This document shows, in pieces, positions 1 to 8,347 of a stretch of DNA of 64,000 bases. The position numbers and the translations under genes were made by a program. Source of the stretch: Fictibacillus aquaticus (GTDB taxonomy: Bacteria > Bacillota > Bacilli > Bacillales > Fictibacillaceae); contig NZ_NOII01000001.1 of the NCBI RefSeq assembly GCF_002245695.1, forward strand, positions 1,054,001 to 1,118,000. Direction: 5' to 3'. Under the pieces are notes generated by a model. It was not told the DNA's origin and ran no database searches. It was given only the letters and a program-made list of their open reading frames with translations. The stretch's first letter is position 1; the number at the start of each line of letters is the position of its first letter.

Positions 1-180
1 CGTTTTCAGATCGGTATGATCGCTGAAAAATTTGTATGTTTTATATGCAATCGCTTTCAATTCTGCTCGATTCAGAGCGTCTTGTGTTGTGCCAGCCGCA
101 CTTGCTGGTGCTGATGCAGTATTAAAGAACACACTTAAAAGCAAAGCAAAGATTAATGCCGCACTCGTCTTCTTGAACAT
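1..180 (-). CDS. Secreted protein, N-terminal part only (runs off the window)
   Basis: Reading leftward from an ATG at 180 gives a protein starting MFKKTSAALIFALLLSVFFN, a classic Sec signal peptide (positive KK, about 15 hydrophobic residues, likely cleavage after the ASA near residue 28). The mature part begins with a short polar stretch (TTQDALNRAELKAIAYKTYK) and then leaves the window. A GAGAGGGAT ribosome site precedes the start. The family cannot be identified from 60 residues; only export is supported. Confidence 0.7.
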   Translation of the reverse strand, partial: MFKKTSAALIFALLLSVFFNTASAPASAAGTTQDALNRAELKAIAYKTYKFFSDHTDLKT

Positions 181-439
181 GTTATCCCATCCCTCTCTCT
201 TGGCAGTTGGTCAATCGAAACGTTTCACCAACATTTTAGCACGAAGTCTGACAATTCAAAATAGGGAACCCGATAAACACGACCATTGAATCATTAAACT
301 AGTGGAGTATAGGGATATATTACTGTGCATGTGCATGTATCTTCAAGCTTCCATTTTTTGTTTTATTATTGCGTTTGTTAAGCTAAAATCAAAATAGAAA
401 TTACTGGAATCCACAATATTTTTAAGGGGGTATGCAGGC

Positions 440-709
440 ATGGAAATTTTCGGGCTTATCATAGTATTTGCGATTATCCGCTGGGAGAAAAACGAGTTGA
501 ACCTGCATTCCTTCGTAAAAGAACTATTTATACTAAGTGCATGTTTTATCCTTATTCGATTAATAAAGAGTTATATGGTAAATAATTGGGAGATTCCCCA
601 GTTACCTGAAACATTCGAAGTATGGATAGGCGGCTTCTTCATGTTTGGATTAGCCTGTTATTATTCATTTGCTTGCTGGAGAAAATTCAAAAAAAAAATC
701 TCACAATGA
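440..709 (+). CDS. Small membrane protein (89 aa), unknown
   Basis: Start at 440 has an AAGGGGG ribosome site about 9 bases upstream. The protein has an N-terminal hydrophobic segment (residues 1-14), a second one around 29-42 and a third around 63-78, with a basic KKFKKK-type tail, so two to three membrane spans are expected. It is followed after 12 bases by another small membrane protein, so the two probably form one transcript. I do not recognise the family. Confidence 0.65.
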   Translation: MEIFGLIIVFAIIRWEKNELNLHSFVKELFILSACFILIRLIKSYMVNNWEIPQLPETFEVWIGGFFMFGLACYYSFACWRKFKKKISQ

Positions 710-721
710 GGAGTGATAGAG

Positions 722-931
722 ATGAAGGAAAATTTAACATTTGCATGGGTGGCTGCTTGGTTTGCACTAGCGGGACAGCTTTTATTTTTTATCGGTGTCG
801 CTATCTATACCGGAGAATGGCGTTATGTAATGTGGAGTTTCATAGTTAGTATGGCTGCAGGTGTTCCTAGTATTATTCATGTGTGGAAAGCTAAGAAAGC
901 ATTAGACTCAAAAAAGGTTAGCGAGATGTAA
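722..931 (+). CDS. Small membrane protein (69 aa), unknown
   Basis: I choose the ATG at 722 because TGAGGAG, overlapping the stop of the preceding gene, sits 8 bases upstream; a GTG at 713 is too close to it. The product has two hydrophobic segments (about residues 6-26 and 34-50) separated by a short GEWRYV loop and ends in a lysine-rich cytoplasmic tail. It is probably co-translated with the upstream membrane protein. A palindromic terminator follows directly. Function unknown. Confidence 0.65.
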   Translation: MKENLTFAWVAAWFALAGQLLFFIGVAIYTGEWRYVMWSFIVSMAAGVPSIIHVWKAKKALDSKKVSEM

Positions 932-933
932 AA

Positions 934-960
934 AAACTGCTGAGTCAATCTCAGCAGTTT
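934..960. terminator. Bidirectional hairpin terminator
   Basis: Perfect 11-bp stem AAACTGCTGAG / CTCAGCAGTTT with a TCAAT loop. A run of seven A on the left becomes a U-tract for the leftward methyltransferase gene, and the hairpin also closes the rightward pair of small membrane genes. Confidence 0.85.
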
Positions 961-974
961 GAGTATGTGCCCGA

Positions 975-1679
975 TTATCTTTTAAGAAATAACCCTGCCA
1001 GCAAATCAGACACCCCTAACAACCCCTCTCCTTTACTCACATCCCTCATCCTTCGTACCTCAACCGGTTTAAGGCTGCTGAAGATCCTGATTAATTTTTC
1101 TTCTGTAAATCCTAAACCCCCCATAAGAGATCTCGTCCGGTACACTTCCCAATCGGATATGTCCGCTCCTCCCAATTTACCTCCTTGAACAAAACAAGTG
1201 ATGCCAAAGTATCCTCCATGTTTCAATGCCTTATCTAATATCTCCAGGTAACTCATTCTCCTGTGAGGGGCGATATGGTGGAAGCAGCCTGAATCATAGA
1301 TGAGATCGTATGCGCCTTCTTCTAAATCTAGGTTAAAGATATTTTTATGTATAAAATTGATGGGCAAGTTCCGTTCCCTTGCACGTTCTCTTGCCCAGTC
1401 AAGTGAGCTTTGCGATAGATCAACCGCATCCACTTCAAATCCATGTTCCGCTAAGAATATCGCGTTTCTACCCGCTCCGCATCCTAGGTCTAATGCTCTT
1501 CCTGGAGTTAAAATGCCTTCTTTAATATAAGCTTTAAGGTTTTCATCCGGGGTGTCAGCAAATATCGGAACAGGCTTACTTCGATCTTGGTAAAATTCAT
1601 CCCAAAAAGCCTCAGGTTCTCTTAAAAGTGAATCTAGCATCTTCATTAAATCTTCATAACTAGCAATTGTTTCAGTCAT
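975..1679 (-). CDS. Class I SAM-dependent methyltransferase (TehB/UbiE-like)
   Basis: Cytosolic methyltransferase of about 234 aa. Motif I is LDLGCGAGRNAIFLAEHGFE at about residues 85-104, followed by the acidic motif II residue in VDAVDLSQ and a YDLIYDSGCFHHIAPHRR motif IV/V region, the standard Rossmann order of the family. The N-terminal 70 residues (EAFWDEFYQDRSKPVPIF) match small-molecule methyltransferases of the TehB/tellurite-resistance-like group. Two consecutive ATG codons exist; AAAGGAG is 4 bases from the first and 7 from the second, favouring the second (1679). The substrate is unknown. The gene faces the small membrane genes and shares their terminator. Confidence 0.85.
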   Translation of the reverse strand: MTETIASYEDLMKMLDSLLREPEAFWDEFYQDRSKPVPIFADTPDENLKAYIKEGILTPGRALDLGCGAGRNAIFLAEHGFEVDAVDLSQSSLDWARERARERNLPINFIHKNIFNLDLEEGAYDLIYDSGCFHHIAPHRRMSYLEILDKALKHGGYFGITCFVQGGKLGGADISDWEVYRTRSLMGGLGFTEEKLIRIFSSLKPVEVRRMRDVSKGEGLLGVSDLLAGLFLKR

Positions 1680-1682
1680 CAT

Positions 1683-2001
1683 GCAGCTCCTTTCATCTAT
1701 TACCTTTATTTTACTTAATAAAGCAGCCGCTAACGTTACCAGCGATTTACAGTTAGATTATTTCGGATTTATTCCTCGAGGTCTACTAAGCGATTTTTTT
1801 CAATTTAAAGGAATCTAGTATCCCGTAATTGAAATATAAACCAATCGCTAATAGCTGTATTCCTCCCATTACTTTAAGCCTTAAAAAGAGAATTTACGGA
1901 CTCTAGAAGACAAGTAAGTTAGGTATCTAGAGCCCGCTACATTACAAATATTACAGTTATATTACTCAAAGTTTAGGTGTTATCCAGAAGGAGTGCTACG
2001 A
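1683..2001. other. Intergenic region, about 320 bases
   Basis: Divergent region between a leftward methyltransferase and a rightward hypothetical gene. It presumably holds both promoters. I see no open frame of note, no strong palindrome and no clear RNA structure. Confidence 0.5.
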
Positions 2002-2409
2002 ATGAGTCTTGCTAGTTACGTAGGATGTAATGTAAAAATAAATTTTAGTGATCAAAAACCAGACAACCTCATATATTTCGGTCCTTGTTTTGCAGATGAT
2101 GACCATTTGGAAAATGTGAAAAAACATCAATTTTCAACCCCGTTTGTTTATGAAGTTTCTAGTTCTTGGGGAATTGAACTGACAGAACATGTTTACAAAC
2201 CGACATTAAAGGAATCAAAGGAAAAGTTATTGGAGCTGTGCAGAATCATGGACGGTTACCTAGCTAAAGGAGATTGTTTTGAATTGTACAGTTGCTGGAT
2301 TGAAGATGAATGTGACCCGCGGGAAGGTAAATTAACTCTGCCGATAAGCGGTTTTGACGTTGATCAATTAAAGCTGCCTGCTAAAACCTTGGTTCGATTT
2401 GAAAAATGA
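2002..2409 (+). CDS. Hypothetical protein (135 aa)
   Basis: Start ATG at 2002 follows AGAAGGAGT at a good distance; an in-frame GTG at 1993 lies inside that ribosome site. The protein is soluble, acidic and has no membrane segment. It contains SSSWGIELTEHVYKPT and a C-terminal CWIEDECDPREGKLTLPI stretch. I do not recognise it; its size and position in a run of small unrelated genes resemble immunity-type or phage-related proteins, but that is only an impression. Confidence 0.6.
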   Translation: MSLASYVGCNVKINFSDQKPDNLIYFGPCFADDDHLENVKKHQFSTPFVYEVSSSWGIELTEHVYKPTLKESKEKLLELCRIMDGYLAKGDCFELYSCWIEDECDPREGKLTLPISGFDVDQLKLPAKTLVRFEK

Positions 2410-2474
2410 TATTTGATTGCACATCACTCCATTATGTAAAATGAGGAGAAATATTCTTAAGATTGGAGTAATGA

Positions 2475-3092
2475 ATGGTCTATTTAATTGACGGCAATTT
2501 TATTATATTACTAGGGTTAGCAACCTATCTTATTATAAGAGGAATAATGGTTTTGCGGCGATTCAAGAGAAACAGCACTGTCTATTGGATAAAAGAAACC
2601 GTACAAGTCCTCTTCGTCCTTTACCTTTGTATGCTTGTTTCCGTGACGCTATTTCCAATATTCCTTCATTTTCAGCCCGAAACAAATAATTTATCTTATA
2701 GCACCAATTTTGTACCTTTAGCCTCCATTATGAAAGATATGAGTCAAGTAGGTACAGCCTACGGTGGAGATGTCCTATTTATGATTAAAACCATAATAAG
2801 GAACGTCGGCGGCAACATCTTTTTGTTCTTCCCTTTAGGATTTATTTTGCCACTTCTTTTTCATAAATTCAGATCAGTTAATCGAACTGTTTTAATTGGA
2901 TTTGTTATTTCAATTTCCATTGAGTGCCTGCAATTTCTAGAAACCTTCAGCGGTATGTATCTGAGAACGACTGATGTAGACGATGTGATTTGTAATGTAT
3001 TAGGTGTGTTATTAGGATTTCTATTGTATAAAATTTACTGCAAAATAAGCTATCAATTGCATTTGAAAGTCTTGCGTAAATGGATGGCTTGA
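2475..3092 (+). CDS. VanZ-family membrane protein
   Basis: Integral membrane protein of 205 aa with four to five hydrophobic segments. VanZ hallmarks are present: LVSVTLFPIF early, NVGGNIFLFFPLGFILP in the middle, the SIECLQF motif in the following helix and a TDVDDVICNVLGVLLGF motif near the C-terminus. The founding member, VanZ of Tn1546, gives low-level teicoplanin resistance; chromosomal homologues are common in Bacillaceae and mostly uncharacterised. GGAG lies 7 bases before the ATG. It sits between two unrelated small hypothetical genes on the same strand. Confidence 0.85.
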   Translation: MVYLIDGNFIILLGLATYLIIRGIMVLRRFKRNSTVYWIKETVQVLFVLYLCMLVSVTLFPIFLHFQPETNNLSYSTNFVPLASIMKDMSQVGTAYGGDVLFMIKTIIRNVGGNIFLFFPLGFILPLLFHKFRSVNRTVLIGFVISISIECLQFLETFSGMYLRTTDVDDVICNVLGVLLGFLLYKIYCKISYQLHLKVLRKWMA

Positions 3093-3157
3093 TTGGGAAG
3101 CAAATTTCACAATTAAAAAGGAGTACGCAAGGGAATAACGTTTGAGGGTGGACGTAA

Positions 3158-3613
3158 ATGTATCAGCAAATTCAGATAGAAAACTGGTTATTAGAGATTG
3201 ATATTCTTAGAACGCGTGAGTTTTATAAAAATGGCCTTGAGGTATGCAATTGCTTATATTGCAACAATTATATTGCAGCTAGTAAAAGTTTTGACTCTTC
3301 TGTTGTTTCATTGTTTCACAGTTTAGGAATAACCTCTTCATTCCCAGCGCATCTTTCAGAGTTTCCTGCAACTGAAGAAGGAATGCGAATGTACATCGGC
3401 GTTTATCATGCTGTAGGCAGAGTTCTTAATGGGGAATTGTGTGCAACCTCTAACTGGACGGAAAAGAGTACCTTCCAAATAGACAACTTCACTTTTGGTT
3501 TCTCCGATGAAACAGAATTTGTTCCAGAAGGGCTCCCATCTCCGGTTCTCCAACTTAAATTTGAGGCTCATATTCCTTGGGTACTTGAAGAAAAGCCAGA
3601 TGAATTTTATTGA
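3158..3613 (+). CDS. Hypothetical protein with N-terminal CxCxxC cluster
   Basis: Soluble 151-aa protein preceded by GAGGGTGG. An N-terminal CNCLYCNN cysteine group (about residues 30-37) could bind zinc or be redox active. The rest is a mixed alpha/beta sequence with many aromatic residues and no family I can name. A shared terminator separates it from the convergent DUF6199-like gene. Confidence 0.6.
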   Translation: MYQQIQIENWLLEIDILRTREFYKNGLEVCNCLYCNNYIAASKSFDSSVVSLFHSLGITSSFPAHLSEFPATEEGMRMYIGVYHAVGRVLNGELCATSNWTEKSTFQIDNFTFGFSDETEFVPEGLPSPVLQLKFEAHIPWVLEEKPDEFY

Positions 3614-3623
3614 TTATACAAAG

Positions 3624-3651
3624 AAAAGGCGTACGCATCGTACGCCTTTTT
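3624..3651. terminator. Bidirectional terminator between convergent genes
   Basis: Perfect 12-bp stem AAAAGGCGTACG / CGTACGCCTTTT with a CAT loop and T/A runs on both sides, serving the rightward hypothetical gene and the leftward membrane gene. Confidence 0.9.
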
Positions 3652-3652
3652 G

Positions 3653-3856
3653 TTATAGCTCAAAGAAATAATCAAGTGCATAAAAAGCTCCTATTGTAAT
3701 CAAAATGTAGCCAATTATACGGTTGACTTTTAAGGCCATATCGCTTGGTTCGGCATCTTTTAACTGCCAGCCTATAGATGTTTCCCAAATAAAATATGGA
3801 TACTTAACAAAGAATAAGCCTATCAAAACAACCAATACACCAACAACTGCATCCAT
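3653..3856 (-). CDS. Small two-span membrane protein (DUF6199-like)
   Basis: 67 aa with an N-terminal hydrophobic segment (about 3-20) and a C-terminal one (about 48-63). The central KYPYFIWETSIGWQLKDAEP and PSDMALKVNRIIG stretch looks like the conserved core of the DUF6199 family of small Firmicute membrane proteins. GGGGATG precedes the ATG by about 5 bases. No function is known to me. Confidence 0.65.
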   Translation of the reverse strand: MDAVVGVLVVLIGLFFVKYPYFIWETSIGWQLKDAEPSDMALKVNRIIGYILITIGAFYALDYFFEL

Positions 3857-3955
3857 ATTTCATCCCCATTTCTAATTATTTCCCTTGATGATATCATACG
3901 GTGGAATAATATGGATGGTTTCATTTCAGTCAGCTTAAGCTACTATTAATTATTT

Positions 3956-4528
3956 TCATAGTCCCTCATCCACAATTATTTCCCGCCTGCTCCGGGAAAT
4001 GGTTCCGTACCCCATAACTAGCCCTGACACAACATACAAAAAGGAGGCGACGTAGAACAGGCTGCCAATGGTAAGAAAGTCGATTAGGTAGCCGGTAGCA
4101 ATGACAGCTGCAGCTCCCCAGATGGTCGTCCAAAGGTGGTACTTCCCTACCCTCTTGCCTGCTGCGGCTTCATCGTTCTGCCTCGCGAACACCGTTTTCT
4201 CTGTTGTTTTCTGCACCGCACCGAGCACGCCCATCACGATTTGCAGTACATACAGCTGTCCGACGTTCTCGATGATCGGCACCACAAGCATCATGCCTGC
4301 CATCCCCCATGTGTAGAGCAAGAGAAGCCACTTATCACCAACTCGGTCCGAGAGCCTTCCAACGACCGGGTGCGCCAGGGCTGCGGTCAGCGCAAACAGT
4401 CCGTATGCCCAGCCGAACTGTGCGTAGCTGTCGCCGATGTTGCGAATGAGCAGCAAATAAAACGGAAAGACCATCGAGCTTGCGGTCATCATGATACTTT
4501 GTGATGTGACGAATGTTTTATAGTTCAT
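3956..4528 (-). CDS. Half-size MFS-type transporter (190 aa, six spans)
   Basis: The sequence has about six hydrophobic segments and the MFS loop signature GRLSDRVGDKWLLLL (GxxxDRxGxR-like) after the second or third. Full MFS transporters have 12 spans and about 400 aa, so this is a half-size protein, possibly acting as a dimer or a natural truncation; the stop is clean and no second half follows. GAGG lies 8 bases before the ATG, which overlaps the FAD oxidoreductase stop as ATGA, so the two are translationally coupled and likely work on one process. Confidence 0.75.
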   Translation of the reverse strand: MNYKTFVTSQSIMMTASSMVFPFYLLLIRNIGDSYAQFGWAYGLFALTAALAHPVVGRLSDRVGDKWLLLLYTWGMAGMMLVVPIIENVGQLYVLQIVMGVLGAVQKTTEKTVFARQNDEAAAGKRVGKYHLWTTIWGAAAVIATGYLIDFLTIGSLFYVASFLYVVSGLVMGYGTISRSRREIIVDEGL

Positions 4529-5952
4529 TTTCCGTACCTCTTATAAAATAAATTTTGGAATCGTTCTTCAGGATCATATTTCCGCTTTGCCTGGAAAAAC
4601 TCCTGTGCCCGCGGGTAAGCTTCCTCCAGCTGCTCCTGACTCGGATACTGGTAATATGGCAAATAATAGCTTCCGTCGTGCGCGAGTGTTACGTCAATCA
4701 TCTTCCGCACCACCTTCTCCGTTTTCTTGATGTCTTCCTTACTCCGGCCTTGGTTAATGAGCAGAACAAGTGCAAACATATCATCCTTTGCATACGACAG
4801 CACTGCATCCTCATCGTGCCCCACATACCGAACACTAATGTTTAGCAGGTTCAGCTCTTCTTTTTCAAGCAGTGCCCGCAAATCATCAACATAAGCCGCA
4901 TAGTTATCGAACGGCACAAAATACTCCTGCAGCAGCTCCGTCTTGTTCCCGTTCTCATATTCCATGAATGCCGAGTCAGAACGCATCACATTGTTGCGCG
5001 TCTGCAGCTTGCCATCCTTCTTCATAAAATAATCACGCTGCGTTTCCCAAAGGGTGTTCTTGCCCCAGTCGCTATAGCGCGACAGCCCAAGCATCATCTT
5101 TGGCAGCACGATATCTTCCTTCTCGCGCAGCTTGCAGTATTTCTCCCGCTTACTCTGATCGCGGTACAGTACATAATCCGTCGCATACATCTCTTTTAAA
5201 AATGTATCAGGCGCAACAGAAAGTCTCGCTATATGCATCCGCACATCAGATTTACTCTTCACTTTTCCGTTAAAATAATCGCTGTATTCGTCGTAGTCCA
5301 TCTGTGCAGTTCGGAGCTGGTACAGTTCATCATCCGCAAGGTTAAGCGAGACATCGAGGATAACGCCGAACAGTCCATAGCCGCCAATCACAAGCGGAAA
5401 CAGCTCACTGTTCTCGCTGCGGCTGACGTTGATCACAGTGCCGTCTGCCCGCAGCAAGCGAAACGAATCCACCGTATCAATGAGCGAGCCGTATGTGATG
5501 TCACGGCCGTGGACATTCACACTGAGCGAGCCGCCAACCGTGAAGATGTTCTGCGACTGCATTACCTGTACTGACAATCCGTACGGGTTCACGGCGTTCT
5601 GGATATCCCGCCATGTGGCTCCGCTCTGAACGGTAATCTTCTTCTGCTTTCGATCAAGGTGAAGGATCTTGTTATACCCCTTCATGTCGAGCATCACAGC
5701 ACCTGGGTACATCGTCTGTCCGCCTTGGCTATGCTGCATGCCGGCGATTGAGATGGTGTCTGACGTGTTTTTCATCCACTCCTGCAGTTCATAACTGTCC
5801 TGTACACTTCGGACTTCCTTCACCATCGTCGGAAGCAGACGGCCAACATCCCTAACATTCACCTGAGACTGCTGCTCTGAATAAATGGTCATACTCCCCG
5901 CAGCAGCAAGCCCATACACCAGCAGCGCACACGCCAGCACTTTTTTCTTCAT
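4525..5952 (-). CDS. Exported or membrane-anchored FAD-binding oxidoreductase (FAD_binding_4/PCMH type)
   Basis: 475 aa. The N-terminus MKKKVLACALLVYGLAAAG is a signal peptide or anchor. Residues of roughly 60-235 form a PCMH-type FAD domain: SIAGMQHSQGGQTMYPGAV, the nucleotide-contacting SGATWRDIQNAVNPYG, and GGSLSVNVHGRDITYGSLID, resembling sugar/alditol oxidases and D-arabinono-lactone oxidase relatives. The substrate is unknown. I start at ATG 5952 with GGAGG nine bases upstream; the preceding TTG codons are too close. The stop overlaps the start of the half-size MFS protein, suggesting an oxidoreductase-transporter pair. Confidence 0.85.
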   Translation of the reverse strand: MKKKVLACALLVYGLAAAGSMTIYSEQQSQVNVRDVGRLLPTMVKEVRSVQDSYELQEWMKNTSDTISIAGMQHSQGGQTMYPGAVMLDMKGYNKILHLDRKQKKITVQSGATWRDIQNAVNPYGLSVQVMQSQNIFTVGGSLSVNVHGRDITYGSLIDTVDSFRLLRADGTVINVSRSENSELFPLVIGGYGLFGVILDVSLNLADDELYQLRTAQMDYDEYSDYFNGKVKSKSDVRMHIARLSVAPDTFLKEMYATDYVLYRDQSKREKYCKLREKEDIVLPKMMLGLSRYSDWGKNTLWETQRDYFMKKDGKLQTRNNVMRSDSAFMEYENGNKTELLQEYFVPFDNYAAYVDDLRALLEKEELNLLNISVRYVGHDEDAVLSYAKDDMFALVLLINQGRSKEDIKKTEKVVRKMIDVTLAHDGSYYLPYYQYPSQEQLEEAYPRAQEFFQAKRKYDPEERFQNLFYKRYGK

Positions 5953-6031
5953 CAACAACAGCCTCCAAAAGTTCTCTTTAAGTGTATATTTACACTTTTA
6001 ACAAGAATTGTAAAGTTCTTTTTTAGTGGAT

Positions 6032-6098
6032 GGGGTCCGGTACCATTTCAGAAGAATCCGCACACGAAGCTAACTCACCAGAAATGGTACCGGACCCC
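6032..6098. repeat. 18-bp perfect inverted repeat with GGTACC core
   Basis: GGGGTCCGGTACCATTTC at 6032-6049 is exactly inverted at 6081-6098, with 31 bases between. It lies between the divergent FAD oxidoreductase and ABC permease genes. A related palindrome (GGGGTACGGTAC) lies at 9138-9176. There is no U-tract, so it is not an ordinary terminator. Confidence 0.75.
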
Positions 6099-6191
6099 GT
6101 TCTTAGTCAAGTGCTTTTAGTAGCAGAAAATGGTAAATATTTGTTATTATTTAGAAAATAGAGAAAAAGAAAATATTTAGGGGGGATTTTT

Positions 6192-7058
6192 CTGAAAGTA
6201 CGTTCTGTTTTAGGAGAAAGCCTGCTGTTTTTTGTGATGTCTGTGATTGGCATCGTACTTCTGGGATCGGTACCATTTTTGTTTAACGGAATGAATTTCG
6301 ACACCGCGAGCTATTTAACGGGAATTGAAGAGGTTATCTCGAAGCTTCTGCATCCTTCAGAGATCATGTATCAAGCGCCCGATTTTATTAATCGGCCGAT
6401 ATTCCCACTCGTTTGGGACTTTTTTATCTACTCTTCAACCATTCTGTTTTCGGCCTTTACCATCGCAGTCGTGCTGGCGCTGATAGTGGCTTTAATTATC
6501 TTTTTACTCCCAGAAAGCTGGATTCGGAAAATCCGAGTCAGCCTTTTCATGCTCGATTCATTTCCAGACGTGCTCGTAGCCATAGCTGTACAGTTCTTTG
6601 TTATATGGTTTTTTCAAAAAACGAACTTTCTTCTGTTCCAAGTGGTCTCTATAAATGGAGCGAAAACATATACTTTGCCTATTATCTGTCTGGTAATCCT
6701 TCCTTTCATGATGTGCCTGCGCATCATCCTACTGACGATTGGTGAGGAATATAGCAAACAGTATGTAGAAACAGCGCGGTCTATTGGCTTAAAAAAATTC
6801 CGCATCCTCTGGCGCCATGTGCTGCCTAACGCGTTAGTAAGCGTCTTTCATCATACGAAAACCATCCTTTGGTTCATGCTGTCCAACTTGTTTATCATAG
6901 AGTATATCTTCAACATAAAAGGAATCATGTACTTCATGATGTTGACCAAGAAACCGGAAATCTTTACAGTCTGTATGCTCCTCATGTTCGTGCCGATGTT
7001 TTTGTTCTTCACGGCAGGAAGACTGATTACCTCGAAATGGGAGGGAGAGAGTATATGA
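6192..7058 (+). CDS. ABC transporter permease, DppB/OppB-like
   Basis: Integral membrane permease, about 288 aa, with six predicted spans. Near the C-terminus EYSKQYVETARSIGLKKFRI is the EAA loop that contacts an ATPase. The frame is open upstream of the ATG/GTG codons at 6234-6237; an AGGGGGG site at 6180-6185 sits 6 bases before an in-frame CTG at 6192, giving MKVRSVLGESLLFF, a natural permease N-terminus, so a rare CTG start is likely. The stop overlaps the second permease by ATGA. No ATP-binding or solute-binding gene is adjacent, so the pair must borrow an ATPase or its partners lie elsewhere. Confidence 0.8.
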   Translation: MKVRSVLGESLLFFVMSVIGIVLLGSVPFLFNGMNFDTASYLTGIEEVISKLLHPSEIMYQAPDFINRPIFPLVWDFFIYSSTILFSAFTIAVVLALIVALIIFLLPESWIRKIRVSLFMLDSFPDVLVAIAVQFFVIWFFQKTNFLLFQVVSINGAKTYTLPIICLVILPFMMCLRIILLTIGEEYSKQYVETARSIGLKKFRILWRHVLPNALVSVFHHTKTILWFMLSNLFIIEYIFNIKGIMYFMMLTKKPEIFTVCMLLMFVPMFLFFTAGRLITSKWEGESI

Positions 7059-8053
7059 AGAGCATAGTGAAACAGCCTCTGTTTTGGATCGGATTCCTCA
7101 TCATAGCAGGAATTCTAGCATTCAGTTTTTATCATAAGTATGTGATGAACAACGTGATACCTGAAGATCAATTCCGCTACGATGAACGAGAGCTGCCGAT
7201 TGATAAAGCCCCTTTTACACCTGATAAAATTAACTGGTTCGGCACGAATCAGTTTGGAACTGACTTGTTTTATATGATGGTTTCAGGAGCAAAGTACACG
7301 ATCGGCATAGCGCTCGGCGTGGCACTTGCCCGTTTGCTGCTATCCTTTTTTGGCGGCCTCGTGCTCTCCTGGTTTAAGTTCGGCGGCCGATTCATAACCG
7401 GGAGTGTGCAAGCTTTCTATTACCTGCCATCCGTCATGCTCGTCTATCTCATCGTCTCACCGATTATCATGACCACAGGATACTCTTTAATGGAAAAAAT
7501 ATTATTTGAAATGTTGATTATGGTTCTGATTGCTGTTCCTCTTCTAAGTGTTCTAATAAAAGAAGAGATCGGAATCATCAGCCAAAATGAGTTCATAATG
7601 AGCTCACGCCTCATGGGAGCAGGATATCTACACATTTTTTGGAAACATGTATTACCTCATCTCAAAGGAAGGCTCCTTGTTGTTTTCTTGCAGCAGGTTA
7701 TAAGTACTCTTAATCTAATGGCACAACTCGGTGTCCTATCGCTTTTTGTCGGCGGAACAATAATGAGGGAGTTTTCCGAAGAGTTTAAGCTGCCTGTTTC
7801 TTTGTCAAATGAATGGTCCGGTCTTATCGGAGGAGCCTGGTATCAGCTGAACCTCTATCCACATCTCGTCTTTTTCCCAGTACTCGGCTTTGCCGTCTGT
7901 ATCCTGGCCTTCAACTTCATGCTCGAAGGACTGCGCCGTGCAATGGATGAGCCGAATGTAGTAAAGAGAAGGTCAACAGCCGATGAAACTGGCACAAATA
8001 CATCACTCGACACCTCAAGCTTTCAGTTTTTGGACAATAAGAAAGCTGTATAA
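7055..8053 (+). CDS. ABC transporter permease, DppC/OppC-like
   Basis: 332-aa permease. It opens with a membrane segment (FWIGFLIIAGILAFSFY), followed by a periplasm-facing domain with the DKINWFGTNQFGTDLFYMMV motif typical of DppC/OppC (usually 'LGTDxxGRDxxSRxxxG'), then about five spans with an EAA loop around SRLMGAGYLHIFWKHVLPHL. The C-terminal 35 residues are polar and unusual. Start ATG 7055 overlaps the upstream permease stop and has GGGAGGGAGAG in front. It is the partner of the preceding permease in one heterodimer. Confidence 0.85.
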   Translation: MKSIVKQPLFWIGFLIIAGILAFSFYHKYVMNNVIPEDQFRYDERELPIDKAPFTPDKINWFGTNQFGTDLFYMMVSGAKYTIGIALGVALARLLLSFFGGLVLSWFKFGGRFITGSVQAFYYLPSVMLVYLIVSPIIMTTGYSLMEKILFEMLIMVLIAVPLLSVLIKEEIGIISQNEFIMSSRLMGAGYLHIFWKHVLPHLKGRLLVVFLQQVISTLNLMAQLGVLSLFVGGTIMREFSEEFKLPVSLSNEWSGLIGGAWYQLNLYPHLVFFPVLGFAVCILAFNFMLEGLRRAMDEPNVVKRRSTADETGTNTSLDTSSFQFLDNKKAV

Positions 8054-8078
8054 ATGAAGAGAAAGGAACATTACCCAT

Positions 8079-8342
8079 TTGAATAAGAAGGATCTTGCTG
8101 AGCCGTTTTATCATGGATTTGAAAAAATACTAGAGTTATCGAGGAACTGCAAGTTTTCGGACTGCACGCATACAAACGAGACTGGCTGTGCCGTTACACA
8201 ATCCATTTCTGAAGGCACTCTTTCAGAAGAAAGTCTGCATCACTATCACCGCGAGAAAAACGAAGCCGACTATTTATCGAGTCAAAAGAATAAAACGAAG
8301 GCGATCGATTATATGAAGCAAAGAAAGCTTTTTAAAAGGTAG
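8079..8342 (+). pseudogene. Stand-alone RsgA C-terminal zinc-binding fragment
   Basis: The 87-residue reading frame (TTG start, AAAGGA about 9 bases upstream) matches the C-terminal zinc-binding domain of the ribosome-assembly GTPase RsgA: a C-x5-C-x-H spacing in CKFSDCTHTNETGCAV (RsgA has DCTHTNEPGCAV), then the helical tail. RsgA is normally about 300 aa with OB and circularly permuted GTPase domains; none of that is encoded upstream, where the permease ends 25 bases earlier. It is either a remnant of a duplicated rsgA or a small single-domain protein that kept an expression signal. Confidence 0.7.
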
Positions 8343-8347
8343 CTTAC

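Noticed and set aside
4136-5574. Rightward frames opposite the MFS and FAD oxidoreductase genes
   Set aside because: Cys/His-rich shadow translations of real leftward genes.
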